A stretch of DNA of 64,000 nt, from contig NC_134141.1 of the NCBI RefSeq assembly GCF_033958435.1, forward strand, positions 100,977,001-101,041,000. Direction: 5' to 3'. The position numbers and the translations under genes were made by a program. The notes beneath the pieces were generated by a model, which was not told where the DNA came from, searched no databases, and saw nothing but the letters and a program-made list of their open reading frames with translations. This document shows positions 1 through 9,979 of this stretch, in pieces. The first letter of the stretch is position 1. Every line of letters starts with the position of its first letter. The stretch is from Carettochelys insculpta (lineage: Eukaryota > Chordata > Testudines > Carettochelyidae).

Positions 1-1199
1 GATTAAGAAAATGTAAAACAGAGAAGAGCTGCACTGTGTATTCCATAGTATTTAAAGCTGTATTCAGCAAGACAGCTCATTTGCCCTTACTATACAGTTT
101 TTGCACATAAAGCTCTGACAAATTTCAGGGTATATCAAAAAACCTGTGACTGACATTTTCTATTTCCCAGTTTAGTGCTTTTAAATAAGTCCATTTTGCA
201 TGTCCACTCTTGCCCATCTGGCATGCAGTGGAGAACATGCTCCATTTTTTTTAGAAAGGAAAGGCAGAAGAGTGTTGTTTTCAAATATCTTTTGCTTCAT
301 TTGTGTTCAGGGATCTGTCTGGGTGTGTGTGTGTGCAGGGAGTGGGAGGGAAGAGAAGAGGGAGATTGGGCAGAGGATGAGCTCTGCGCAGATTCGGGGG
401 AGGGGAGCAGAGGTGGAAGATAGGCAGGGACAGAGGCAGAAGAAGATGGGTGAGGGAGCTTGCCTCCCCAATCAGCAGCTTTACCCACTGCCCATGTTAA
501 CAGGACATGCTTCATTTGCTTTTAATGGGGTTTAGCTCAGACCCCACCCACTTGGACAAGCTGACATAGCTGTGATCAGCAGTTTATTTTTGGTGCTCAG
601 GTGGAAAAAAATCACCTGTAGTGTTCTGGTTCCTTTGCAATTAACGATGCACAGAATATCCGAGTATTTCCTGGTACACACCAGCGGGGACTGTCATATA
701 TGTTAATATTCTACCAAAGTGTGAACTCTAGAGCTATTGAGGCTTTGTTGGCACTTCTGTCGGTCAATTTACAACCTTCCCCACCTAATGACCATCACTT
801 AAAAGAGGACATATTCCTTCACAGTTGAGGTATTAATGATTATGATGGTGTTTTTTTTTTTTTACTTCTATTTCCTGGATATCCCAATCAAACCTGATTT
901 GCATAAAGCTTATCTACTTTCCTTCACATTTGCATTCAATGAATTTGCACTTCACCTCCTGGCAGCCATTCTTTGCTTAAGGTTGTAAAACACCACCGTA
1001 CCAAACATAAATCATTTTCACACAGCCTTTTTAAGCTTCAAAGAGGGAAAAATTGGTGTTTACATGTTTTAAGTAAGATTTTTGAAGTGGATAACTGTAT
1101 CTAGCTATATGGTAACATATTTGCTTGGCCTGGGGCTATATACCGAGTTTAAAAAGAGAGTGTGTTAGGCAAAGGAAGCAAGGCTAGGTTTGATGTAAC
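1..1199. other. Non-coding stretch, no gene seen
   Basis: No open frame here shows a recognisable domain or plausible splice structure. A short GT-rich run lies near 320-340 and a T run near 848-862. The sequence is AT-rich and ordinary up to the 5' end of the Harbinger element. Confidence 0.6.
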
Positions 1200-1574
1200 T
1201 TTGGCTACATCTACACTAGCACACTATGTCGAAGTAGCCTATTTCGACGTAAGAACATCGAAATAGGCTACTTCAATGCGTATCGTCTACACGTCTTCCA
1301 GGGCTGGTGCCGTCGACGTTCAACGTCGAAGTAGCGATGTGGAACATCGAAAGGAGCCACCCCGGAAGGAAATGCGGAGTGTCCACACACACAAGCGCTC
1401 CCCGTCGAAATAAGGTGCCAGGAAAGCCTGCAGACCGGGTCACAGGCTGGACTAGCCCTTCCGGGTCAACAGCAAGCCGCTCCTTTAAAGGGCCCCTCCC
1501 AGACACACCCGGCCTGCACAGCACGAGGTCCGCAGGGTACTCTCCACACTCTCGCAGACCAAGGCACAGCAGAT

Positions 1575-3009
1575 ATGGACCCCCAGCAGCAGCAGCAAGA
1601 GCAGCAGGAAGAGGAGGCCCTCCAGGTAGTCATCCAGGGGGCAAGCGCCCTGCTAGGTGCTGCCCGGGAGGCCGCCCAGTGGTTCCTGCCAGAGGAGCCC
1701 TCCCCGGGGGCAGACGGGGACGCCCCTGACCACCGGGCTCCCCTCTTCCTCCCCCGCCAGGTGCTCCACCACCTCTGGAGGTACCCTAGCAGCTCCAAGT
1801 GGTGAGAGCAGCTGGTCATGCAGGAGTGGGACGACAACATGTGGCTGCGGAACTTCTGCATGCGCCGGCAGACCTTCCTGGAGCTCTGCCAGTGGCTCAC
1901 CCCCGCACTGAGGCACCAGAATGCCTGGATGCGGCGTGCCCTCCCCGTCGAGAGGAGGGTCGCAATAGCTGTCTGGAAGCTGGCCACTCCAGCCAGCTAC
2001 CGCTCCGTGGGACACCAGTTTGGAGTGGGAAAGGCCACACTCGGGGCCGTCGTCATGGAAGTAAGGAGGTCCAGGCACACACCCATTGGGGGGCGGAGGG
2101 GGCCGGGTGTGAGGCTGGAGAGGGAGGGGTGCCGGGGAGTGAGGGCTGGGTGGGGGGTACCCAGGGAGGTGCCCAGGAGGTGGGCCGGTGGGGGGGGCCC
2201 TGAGGCACCCTGCACACACTCATGGGTGCCTGTGTTCCCTCCCCACAGGTGGTCTGTGCACTTAACGCCATGCTGCTCCACAGGGTTGTCCAACTCGGGG
2301 ACCTGGACGCAGCCATTGCCGGATTCGCTGCCATGGGGTTCCCAAACTGCGTCGGGGCCCTGGATGGGACCCACATCCCCATCTGTGCCCCGGACCACAG
2401 CGGAGGAAGATACATAAACCGCAGGGGCTACCACTCTGTGGTCCTGCAGGCCATGGTGGACAGTCGGGGCCGCTTCCAGGACATGTACGTGGGCTGGCCT
2501 GGCCTGGCTGCACACACGATGCCCGTGTTTTTAGGAACTTGGGCCTGTGTCGCCAGCTGGAGGCAGGGACCTACATCCCCCAGAGGGAGATCCCTCTGGG
2601 AGACACCACCATGCCCCTCTGCCTCATGGTGGACATGGCCTACCCCCTCCAGCCCTGGCTCATCTGCCCGTACACCAGTCACCTCAATGCCAGCCAGGAG
2701 CAGTTCAACGCCCACCTGAACCACACCCGCCAGGTGGTGGAGAGGACCTTCAGCCATCTGAAGGGCCGCTGGCGGTGCCTCCTTGCCCGACTGGACGTCA
2801 GCCTCCAGAACATCCCCCAGGTTGTGGGCGTGTGCTGCACGCTCCACGACATTGTTGAGAGCAAGGAGGAGGCTTTCATCCAGGTGTGGGTGGTCAACGC
2901 TGGCATGCGCTTCCCCCAGCTGGTTGCCGCACGCAGCTGCCAGGCCCACCATGAGGGGGTATGGGTCCACAAGGCCCTGCAGGCCCACTTCGATCAGGGA
3001 GACCCCTGA
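1575..3009 (+). pseudogene. Harbinger DDE transposase (HARBI1-like), two exons, broken
   Basis: DDE_Tnp_4-type nuclease that would cut and paste the surrounding element. Exon 1 starts at ATG 1575 (Gln-rich start) and runs to 2060. A 188-bp GTAAGG...CAG intron (2061-2248, phase 0) follows, and exon 2 runs 2249-3009. Catalytic landmarks are the DGTH motif with the first Asp (about 2360), the second-Asp region near 2515, and the Glu of VVERTFSHLKGRW (about 2740). Two lesions are visible. One is an in-frame TGA at 1803-1805, after which the same frame continues with the conserved N-terminal region. The other is a 2-bp frameshift in the CACACA run near 2511-2518, at the second catalytic Asp. A polyadenylation signal AATAAA is at 3131. 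The third exon frame is intact to its stop. Family assignment is firm; that the two lesions are genuine and not sequencing errors is inferred. Confidence 0.88.
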
Positions 3010-3403
3010 GCACCTCCCTGGCCTTCCCCAGAGGACCCCCACACACACCACCCCCAACACCCGCACGCCACCCCCCCCCAACACCCACACGCCACCCCCC
3101 CAACAAGCACACGCCTCCAGTTATTTGGAAAATAAAACCTTTTTTTTAAAACTGCTAAGTTTGTTTTGTGCACAACAGAAACTGCAACCAATATACAAAG
3201 GGGGACAACTATATACATGGGGGACAACTATATACGTGGGGGCCCAGCGGACGGCTCAGCCCATCATTCCGGGGTGGGGTTAGAGGGGCGTGACCCCAGT
3301 GGGTACGGCTCGCAACCTCCCCCGTGTCCGCGGTCCCCAGCATGGCCGGCTGGGGGCTGGGAGGACCAGCAAGTACGGCTGGGATGCCTCCACTGGCCAG
3401 TTT

Positions 3404-4885
3404 TCAGCCCCAGTGGGCCCTGGTCCTGGGGAGCTTGCAGGAGGCATGGCAGGTGGGGCGGCAGGCGGCGAGGCAGGTGGGGCGATAGGTGGGGCAGCAG
3501 GGGGCGAGGCAGGCGGCGAGGCGGGGGGGCAACAGGTGGAGCAGCGGGGAGGGTGGCCTGGGTGCAGCAGGGGGCGGGAGCTGGGCAACGGCCTCCCAGA
3601 TCGACCCAGCTATGTCCCAGAAGACCCCCATGAAGTCCTCCCATGCGACCCACCGCCAGGTGGACTTCTCCCTGTCAAAGTGGAGTCTCTCCTCCGCCAC
3701 CTCCGTGTGCCACCAGAGAGCTTCCAGGAGCTGGGGGTCCACAGGGGCCATCCCGCTGGCCTTGGGGGTGTCTCTGGGCGCTGGTGGTGGCTGATCACCG
3801 GTGGGCTGTCGAGGACAACAGAGAGTGCCTGGCTGCCAGGGGCGTCAGATGGTGCAGCTGCAGAGAGGGAGAGAGGGAGGGGAAGGTTGTTAGTACCGTG
3901 CCCTGGCCCGTGGCCCATTCCCCCTGCATCCCCTTGGGTGCTGGGTCTCTGTCCCCGTTGGTGGATGTGATGTCCCTGCTGGTTGTCCCCATAGCACTGT
4001 CCCCTCACCCCCGGGGTTAAGGCACAGTGCTGTCCATGGGTGCAGGTGCTGACGGGTGCTGATGGCTGTGCCGCCGTCCTGGGACTATACTGTGGCTGGG
4101 CGGTTGCAGGCTGGGGTCCGTTGGGGGTGTGTGAGGCTCCCAGTCGTGTCTGTTGCCCCAGCCCCATGACCCGTGGGTGTGTGCCGTGTGGGGTACATAC
4201 CTGACCGTCCATTGCCACAGCCAGGGGAAGCCCAGTGGGTGGATGCCCGGCTGGTGCTCCAGGAGGGGAGGTCGATGAGGAGCCCCCCCTCCTCACTGCC
4301 AGACCCCTCCTCTGCTGTCCTGAGGGGGGTCTGCTCGGGTGGGCCCTGGGGTGCGGGGCTGGTTCCTGGGCTGGACTCCAACTCCGAGGCCTGCTGGGGC
4401 TCATCAGCCATGGTGTCAAGGGTGGCCAGAGGGGAGGAGGTGTCCCGGGGGCCCAGGATGGCCCTGAGCTCCCTGTAATAGGGGCAAGCGGCAGGGGCAG
4501 CCCCAGACTGGATGGCTGAGTCCCAGGCCTGGGCATACCCCTGCCGCAACTCCTTCACCTTACTCCGGACATGATCTAGAGTGTGGGCAGGGTGACCCCG
4601 GGTGGCCAGACCCTCAGCCAGTCGGGCAAATGCTTCTGCGTTCCGCCGCTTGCTCCCCATCACGTGGAGCACCTCCTCTTCACCCCAGAGCCCCAGCAGG
4701 TCTCAGAGCTCTGCCACCGACCAGGAGGGACCCCGCCTCTTTTTGGCTCCCTGCTTGGCTGCTGGGGGTGCCTGCGTCCCCTCGGTGGGGGAGCCCTGGG
4801 GGCGCTCGGGGGGCTGGCTCAATGCCATGGCTGGTGGCAGTGCAGATTGGGGCCTCTGGAAAGCGTGCAGGGCTAGCACATGCAT
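3404..4885 (-). pseudogene. Harbinger Myb/SANT-like DNA-binding protein, broken
   Basis: Second gene of the Harbinger element. The family member binds the transposon ends and brings the transposase to DNA. Read on the minus strand from about 4885, a Pro-rich leader leads into a trihelix/SANT-like domain (from SWSVAEL through KVKELRQGYAQAWD, about 4720-4550). An acidic Ser/Pro-rich tail follows, in one frame to 4085. An in-frame TGA at 4703-4705 interrupts the first helix. A likely 3' exon begins at 3857 after a pyrimidine-rich tract ending in CAG. It encodes a conserved-looking tail (DPQLLEALWWHTEVAEERL) that ends in a low-complexity Ala/Pro region near 3404. The intron/exon join is my inference, and the start codon is not fixed by the sequence. 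Confidence 0.72.
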
Positions 4886-5266
4886 GTGCTGCTGCCTGCA
4901 TGTTCTCAGCTTCCTGCCACAGGAAATCCAGATCTGTGGTGCTTTGAAGACTGCTGCACGTGGGGACCATAGAGCCCCACAGGGGCTGGACAGAGAGTCT
5001 CAACCCCTCAGCTGATGGCTGCCATGGAGGACCCCGCTATTTTGAAGTAGCGGGATATGGATCGTCTACACACACCCTACTTCGACGTTCAACGTCGAAG
5101 TAGGGTGCTATTCCCATCCTCAGATGGGAATAGTGATTTCGATGTCTCGCTGCCTAATGTCGATTTCAACGTCAAAATAGCACACGGCGCGTGTAGACAT
5201 AACGGGTGCTATTTTGACATTGTGCTGGCTACTTCGAAGTGGCCGGCTTGTGTAGATGCACCCTTT

Positions 5267-7119
5267 GAGTATATTGCTAGCAAATGTTCGGAACGTTGGT
5301 ATCCCTTCATGAAAGGATGGAGTAAAAAGTTGGGAGATACAGGGGCAGATTTGTCATTGGGCTGATAGTTACATGGCACTGGGCCCAAGCTCACAAGGGC
5401 CCCATACATCTCCCTTCCTCCCCACTGTGCTTGACTGTGGGAGCCCAGAAGGCATAATGGGAGCCCAGGGGACCCTGGGAGCTGTAGTTCCCTGCTGGAG
5501 AGCTGGCCCTGAATCAGAGAAGGGACTACATTTCTTAGCATTCCCTTGGCCACTAGCAAATAAAAGGAAGGGTGTGTGAGAGCCTTGCACAGCACTTGTT
5601 GTGAATGGAGAGCAGGCTGCTGGAAGTGCGTGGGGCTGTGAGTTAGGAACATATGTGCAGAGGTAAGTAAATGGCTTTGGCCCAGATCTTACCCTCAGAA
5701 GCCTCGGTCTGGCTTAGGAATGTCGGTGCCCCCAGAGAAGGCATTGGGCGGGCTGAGTGGACAGTGCACCTCTGTCTGAGGCCTAGCAAGGGAGGTGCGT
5801 GGAGAAGTTATGATAATTAAGGGAAGAAAGGCTCTACTAGAGGGTCTGGGCAGCTTTAGGCACAACAGCAGACACAGGGGAAGATTTGACTCTATTATCA
5901 CAGCCATATAAGCAGAAATAGCTTTTTCCTTTCCAGAGGTGTCTAATACTCAGAAAGGGAATCTGGCACCTGTCTTCCAAACTTGAACAGAAGTGCTCAA
6001 GTTTAATTTGGGCTCCTGTTACATCATTTCTCCCAAATCAAACACTGAGCCACTGTAATTTGTTGTAGAAAAAGTAGGATAAAATTGGGCAACAAATGAT
6101 GGCATCTTCCCAGTGCTAACTGGGACTGGAGTTGCTACTTTCAGCCTCAGTTACCAAGTTGTTGGGGTTTTTTGTTTTTGTTATTGTTGTTTTTTAAGAT
6201 TTCTTCTTTTAAAAAGCAGGTAGTTATACTGCATTGGTGATTTTTCCACAGAGAGTGGAACAAAAGAGGAACAAAGACACCTCAATGTTTCCTAGTTATG
6301 TGGAACAGTTTTACATTAGTGATCAAGATATCCTCCAATACCACAAACTAAAAACTGTTTCTCCTTTTCTTCTGTAATTGTGCAGGAGCCAGTCCTGTGT
6401 TCTGTGCAATTCCAAAATCCCCACTGAATGCAGAATTACCTCCTTTCATAACCATAGTACTGGATCTTTTCACATTTCGTAACTGGATGGGAAGCCTCTC
6501 AGGAAAAGTTAATTGTTGCTCCCCTTTGCTTCTCTGAAAAGGCTGATTTGAGCAGGCTTTGGGCAGAACTGATTGTACGTGGGGTAACATCACTGTCGTC
6601 TTAGGGTCCCGGGCCCACAGTGGAGGGGGGTGGTGTGAACTTGTTGGAGAGCTGCTGCCCTGGGATGGGATGGGATGGGAACCTTCTTGTGCCCCAGCCT
6701 CCAAAATCCTTCAGGCTGCACTTTTGTGTGCTAGCTCAGGGGTATGTGGGAACTGGGATGATGAGCGTTTCAGGTACTTAAAGCCATGCCTTAGAGGGAA
6801 GCACTGAACTGCAGCACCTGCAGCTGTCTAGGGCCAGCGCTGAGGATTTAGAGTCCCCAGTGCTGCCATTGCAAGGTTCAAGCATGCTCAGCCTTCGAAT
6901 TGCCACCTCTCCCGTGGCTAGTAGCTGCCTAAGGCTGACTTCTGGCAACTGGTCCCATGACTCGATCCAGAGAAGTTGCAGGTGGCTCTGTGATTTCTGG
7001 GGCCATTAAATTAGCAGTAAATAAATCCCCAGCTGGCTAGGGAGCATGTCCAAGATAGAAGGCAACAAGAATAGGGAGAGGTGATGGTGACCAGGTACTA
7101 GACTAGCATGGAGATGGGA
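5267..7119. other. Non-coding stretch after the Harbinger element
   Basis: No gene recognised. Around 5360-5680 the sequence resembles a promoter or LTR: a Staf/ZNF143-like motif near 5474-5490, an AATAAA-like run at 5561, and a GGTAAG donor-like site at 5660. The rest is AT-rich sequence with short low-complexity runs near 6165-6200. Confidence 0.4.
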
Positions 7120-7636
7120 ACTGAAGGAGAAAGGCAGATTAAAGAGACTAGGACTTTTCATTTTAGAAAAGAGGAGACTAAAGGGGGATATGACAGAGAT
7201 ATATAAAATTATAAGTGGTGTGGAGAAAGTGAACAGGAAAAAATGATTTACTTGTTCCCATAATATCAGAACTAGAGGACATCAAATGAAATTAATGGGC
7301 AGCAGGTTTAAAACAAATAAAAGGAAATTCTTCTTCATACAGTGCACAGTCAACCTGTGGAACTCCTTGCCAGAGGAGGCTGTGAAGGCCAGGACTATAA
7401 CAGGGTTTGAAAAAGAGCTAGATAAATTCATGGAGGTTAGGTTCATTAATGGCTGTTAGCCAGGATGGGTAAGGAATGGTGTCAGAACCTGGAGATGGAT
7501 GGCAGGAGAGATTGCTTGATTGTTACCTGTTTGGGCCAGTCCTTCTGGGGCACCTGGTATTGGCCACAGTTGACAGACAGGATACTGGGCTGGATGGACC
7601 TTTGGTATGACCCATTATAGTCGTTCTTATGACTTC
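7120..7636 (+). mobile_element. CR1 LINE 3' fragment
   Basis: The segment closely parallels the last 500 bp of the CR1 copy at 8.4-13.2 kb, including the coding stretch for the final reverse-transcriptase tail ([24 protein letters not shown]) and the 3' UTR text before the CR1 terminus. It ends in a degraded form of the CR1 terminal octamer repeat (GTTCTTATGACTT). It is 5' truncated, as usual for CR1, and carries several stops. Confidence 0.88.
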
Positions 7637-8429
7637 AGGCTCCCAGGAGTGAAGTGCTGGCATTGGGGAACTGGCATTTGTAAGTAGCTTGCGGGGTGCT
7701 AGGATAGGGATTTGTCAGAACTCATCAGTTAGCTGTGGAAGTTTATTGAGATGAGACTAGGACTACGTACAGTCACTGGTGAAATAGAGTAGTCCTGGAG
7801 AGACTGCTATAGCATGTCTCAGTGAGGAATGACACAAATCTGTGGGAAGTTTCCCCTGATCACTATGAAATTTCTGATCACACTGGACACTGGTAAACCC
7901 ACATGTGTATAGCTCAGTGAGAAAAACTGAGAGCTGAGGAAGCTGCATACAGCAGTATGTACAATCTTGCAAAGGGTGCTGAGACTCACTATAGGGGTAT
8001 ATTATAGCACTGCCACACCAGGCCCACATGGAGGAGGGGCCAATAATGACTAGATGGGACCCACAAATATATTTAGCAATGGCTGGATTAAATTCATATT
8101 CCAATTTGTATGCTACACTTCAGAGAGAGACTGAAAAGAAAATAATACACAGAGGTGTGTATTTATTCCAATACTCTGAGAGGTAGAAGAAATGACTGAA
8201 ACAGCCTGTCCTTTATACTACCTAAATAAATCATTTGGTAAGGACTATCTGAGAAACCTCACATTCCAGCGAAGCAGCAACTGCAGACATATGGCTGGAT
8301 TCTGTTCCTGTTGAAGTCAATTACATCGGCTATAAACTAATAGGAAAACAGGGTTCAGTGCTCTGAAGTATAGCCCAGGAACTGTCAAGTTCTATTCCCA
8401 GTATAGTGACTCTCTGAGTGGTATGGCAG
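7637..8429. other. Non-coding stretch, no gene seen
   Basis: AT-rich sequence between two CR1 copies. No long open frame resembles a known protein and no repeat ends were recognised. The left boundary of the next CR1 is not sharply defined and may begin inside the last 100 bases. Confidence 0.4.
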
Positions 8430-8531
8430 AGTGGGACCAGGGCAGGAAAGACAGGAGCAAAAACAGGGCGGAGATGGAGCTGACGATCAGACTGGGAGCA
8501 GCTGAGGAGTAGGCTGCCCTAAATCATGCAG

Positions 8532-8948
8532 GCTTTGCGACCGGGTGCTGGCAAACAGGGTGCATGCTAACAGGAGGGAGTTTGGAGAGGCTCTCCTGGA
8601 GGAGGAGAAGGAAGGAGCAAACTAAAGCACCTTGGGGTAAGTGGCTGCTTATATTTGGAGGTTTTGGGCTTGTGTGTTTGTTTGGAGTTTGGAGTTTGTT
8701 TGTTTGGAGTGCTGAGCTGAGTGTGTGTTTGTTTGTTTGAAAGGCCGTGTGCTCAGGCAGGCAGGCAGGCAGTTGGAAGCTGATTAGGTTTGAATTGAAA
8801 CACCGTGTGCTGATTGGCTGAGCTGTAGGCAGAGGGAGGAGCTATCAGGGAGGCCGAGCACTTAAACCCTGCTAGTAAGCGACCAGGGAGCTTTGCGACC
8901 GGGTGCTGGCAAACAGGGTGCGTGCTAACAGGAGGGAGTTTGGAGAGG
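8532..8948 (+). repeat. 59-bp direct repeat in the CR1 5' UTR (358-bp spacing)
   Basis: Bases 8532-8590 and 8890-8948 are the same 59-mer with one difference (GCATGC versus GCGTGC). It begins GCTTTGCGACCGGGTGCTGG. The interval between holds GTTTG-rich low-complexity sequence at about 8676-8745. This looks like a tandemly reiterated promoter or UTR unit with only part of the second unit retained. Confidence 0.85.
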
Positions 8949-9055
8949 GGGAGCTTGGAGGGAGCCAGTGACTTCTGTTGCCCTTAAACTAAATCCTTTA
9001 TAACAACCTCTATCTGAAACATTTAATTAACCCTCATATATAACTAGAGTAGGAA

Positions 9056-9979
9056 ATGGAGGCAGAAGCCCAGCAGCAGAGTGGGGGCTATCCTGTTTAT
9101 TGTGTCGAGTGCAGTATGTATGACTACCTACCCTGTGGGCGGGTGGCGTATGTGTGCGCTCGATGCAAGGAGCTCCTGGCCCTCAGAGACCGAGTGCGTG
9201 CTTTGGAGGCCAGGGTGGCTGAACTGGAGGAGCTAAGGAAGGCAGAGGTGTTTGTGGATGAGACTTTCCGGGACATAGTAGGGCTGTCCCACCTCCAATC
9301 TGACAGTCCTGAGGCTGTTACGGAGGATGAAAGGCTCAGGGAAGGAGAGCAGTCAAGGGGAGCAGAGGGAAACCATCCCGTAGTTGGGACCCTCCTTCCA
9401 GAGGGTGATGTTGTATCCTCTCGTGCCGAGGATACTTCTCCGGGGGAGGGAGCGCCAGCTGTTAGGAAGAAGCAGGTTTTAGTAGTGGGGGATTCGATCA
9501 TTAGAAATATAGATAGTTGGGTTTGTGATGACCGGGAGAACCGTATGGTGACTTGCCTGCCTGGTGCGAAGGTTGCGGATCTCTCGAGGCATCTAGACAG
9601 ACTTATGGGCAGTGCTGGGGAGGAGCCGGTCGTCGTGGTACATGTTGGTACCAATGACATAGGGAAGGGTAGAAGAGATGTTCTGGAGGCCAAATTTAGG
9701 TTACTAGGAAAGAGACTGAAATCCAGAACATCTTTGGTGGCATTCTCTGAAATGCTTCCAGTTCCACGCGCAGGGCCAGATAGACAGGCAGAACTTCAGA
9801 GTCTCAATGCGTGGATGAGACGATGGTGTAGGGAAGAGGGGTTTAGATTTATTAGGAACTGGGGACACTTTTGGGGTAGGGGGAGCCTATACAGGAAGGA
9901 TGGGCTCCACCTAAATCAAGGTGGATCCAGACTGCTGGCATTAAACATTAAAAAGGTCATAGAGCAGTTTTTAAACTAA
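9056..9979 (+). CDS. CR1 ORF1 protein (zinc finger, coiled coil, SGNH esterase)
   Basis: A 307-residue intact frame from ATG 9056 to TAA 9979. The N-terminus has a cysteine cluster (CVEC, then CARC near residues 16-38) typical of the PHD-like finger of CR1 ORF1. A Leu/Arg/Glu-rich coiled coil covers about residues 42-65 and an acidic linker about 70-135. The C-terminal half is an SGNH/GDSL esterase-like domain: the GDS block VVGDSIIRN at about residue 147, HVGTND near 197, and the DGLHLN block near residue 285 with the catalytic Asp/His pair. CR1 ORF1 proteins bind element RNA and may act on lipids. The frame lies directly upstream of ORF2. It belongs to a mobile element and is not a host gene. 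Confidence 0.92.
   Translation: MEAEAQQQSGGYPVYCVECSMYDYLPCGRVAYVCARCKELLALRDRVRALEARVAELEELRKAEVFVDETFRDIVGLSHLQSDSPEAVTEDERLREGEQSRGAEGNHPVVGTLLPEGDVVSSRAEDTSPGEGAPAVRKKQVLVVGDSIIRNIDSWVCDDRENRMVTCLPGAKVADLSRHLDRLMGSAGEEPVVVVHVGTNDIGKGRRDVLEAKFRLLGKRLKSRTSLVAFSEMLPVPRAGPDRQAELQSLNAWMRRWCREEGFRFIRNWGHFWGRGSLYRKDGLHLNQGGSRLLALNIKKVIEQFLN

Larger units (their letters stand above)
1203..5263 (+). mobile_element. Full-length PIF/Harbinger DNA transposon
   Basis: A 4.06 kb element. Its left end reads GGCTACATCTACACTAGC and the reverse complement of its right end reads GGGTGCATCTACACAAGC. The flanking trinucleotide TTT is at 1200-1202 and 5264-5266, fitting the 3-bp duplication of Harbinger elements. 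Both termini are rich in TCGAAGTAGC-type sub-inverted repeats. Inside are the two genes known for autonomous Harbingers: a DDE transposase (+) and a Myb/SANT-like protein (-), arranged convergently. Both carry disabling changes, so this is a complete but probably inactive copy. The exact left boundary is uncertain by one base. Confidence 0.9.

Noticed and set aside
3610..4536. 308-residue minus-strand open frame, Pro/Ser-rich
   Set aside because: It lies in another frame over the Myb-like gene of the Harbinger; composition-driven with no domain.
9124..9693. 189-residue minus-strand frame
   Set aside because: Antisense shadow of CR1 ORF1.
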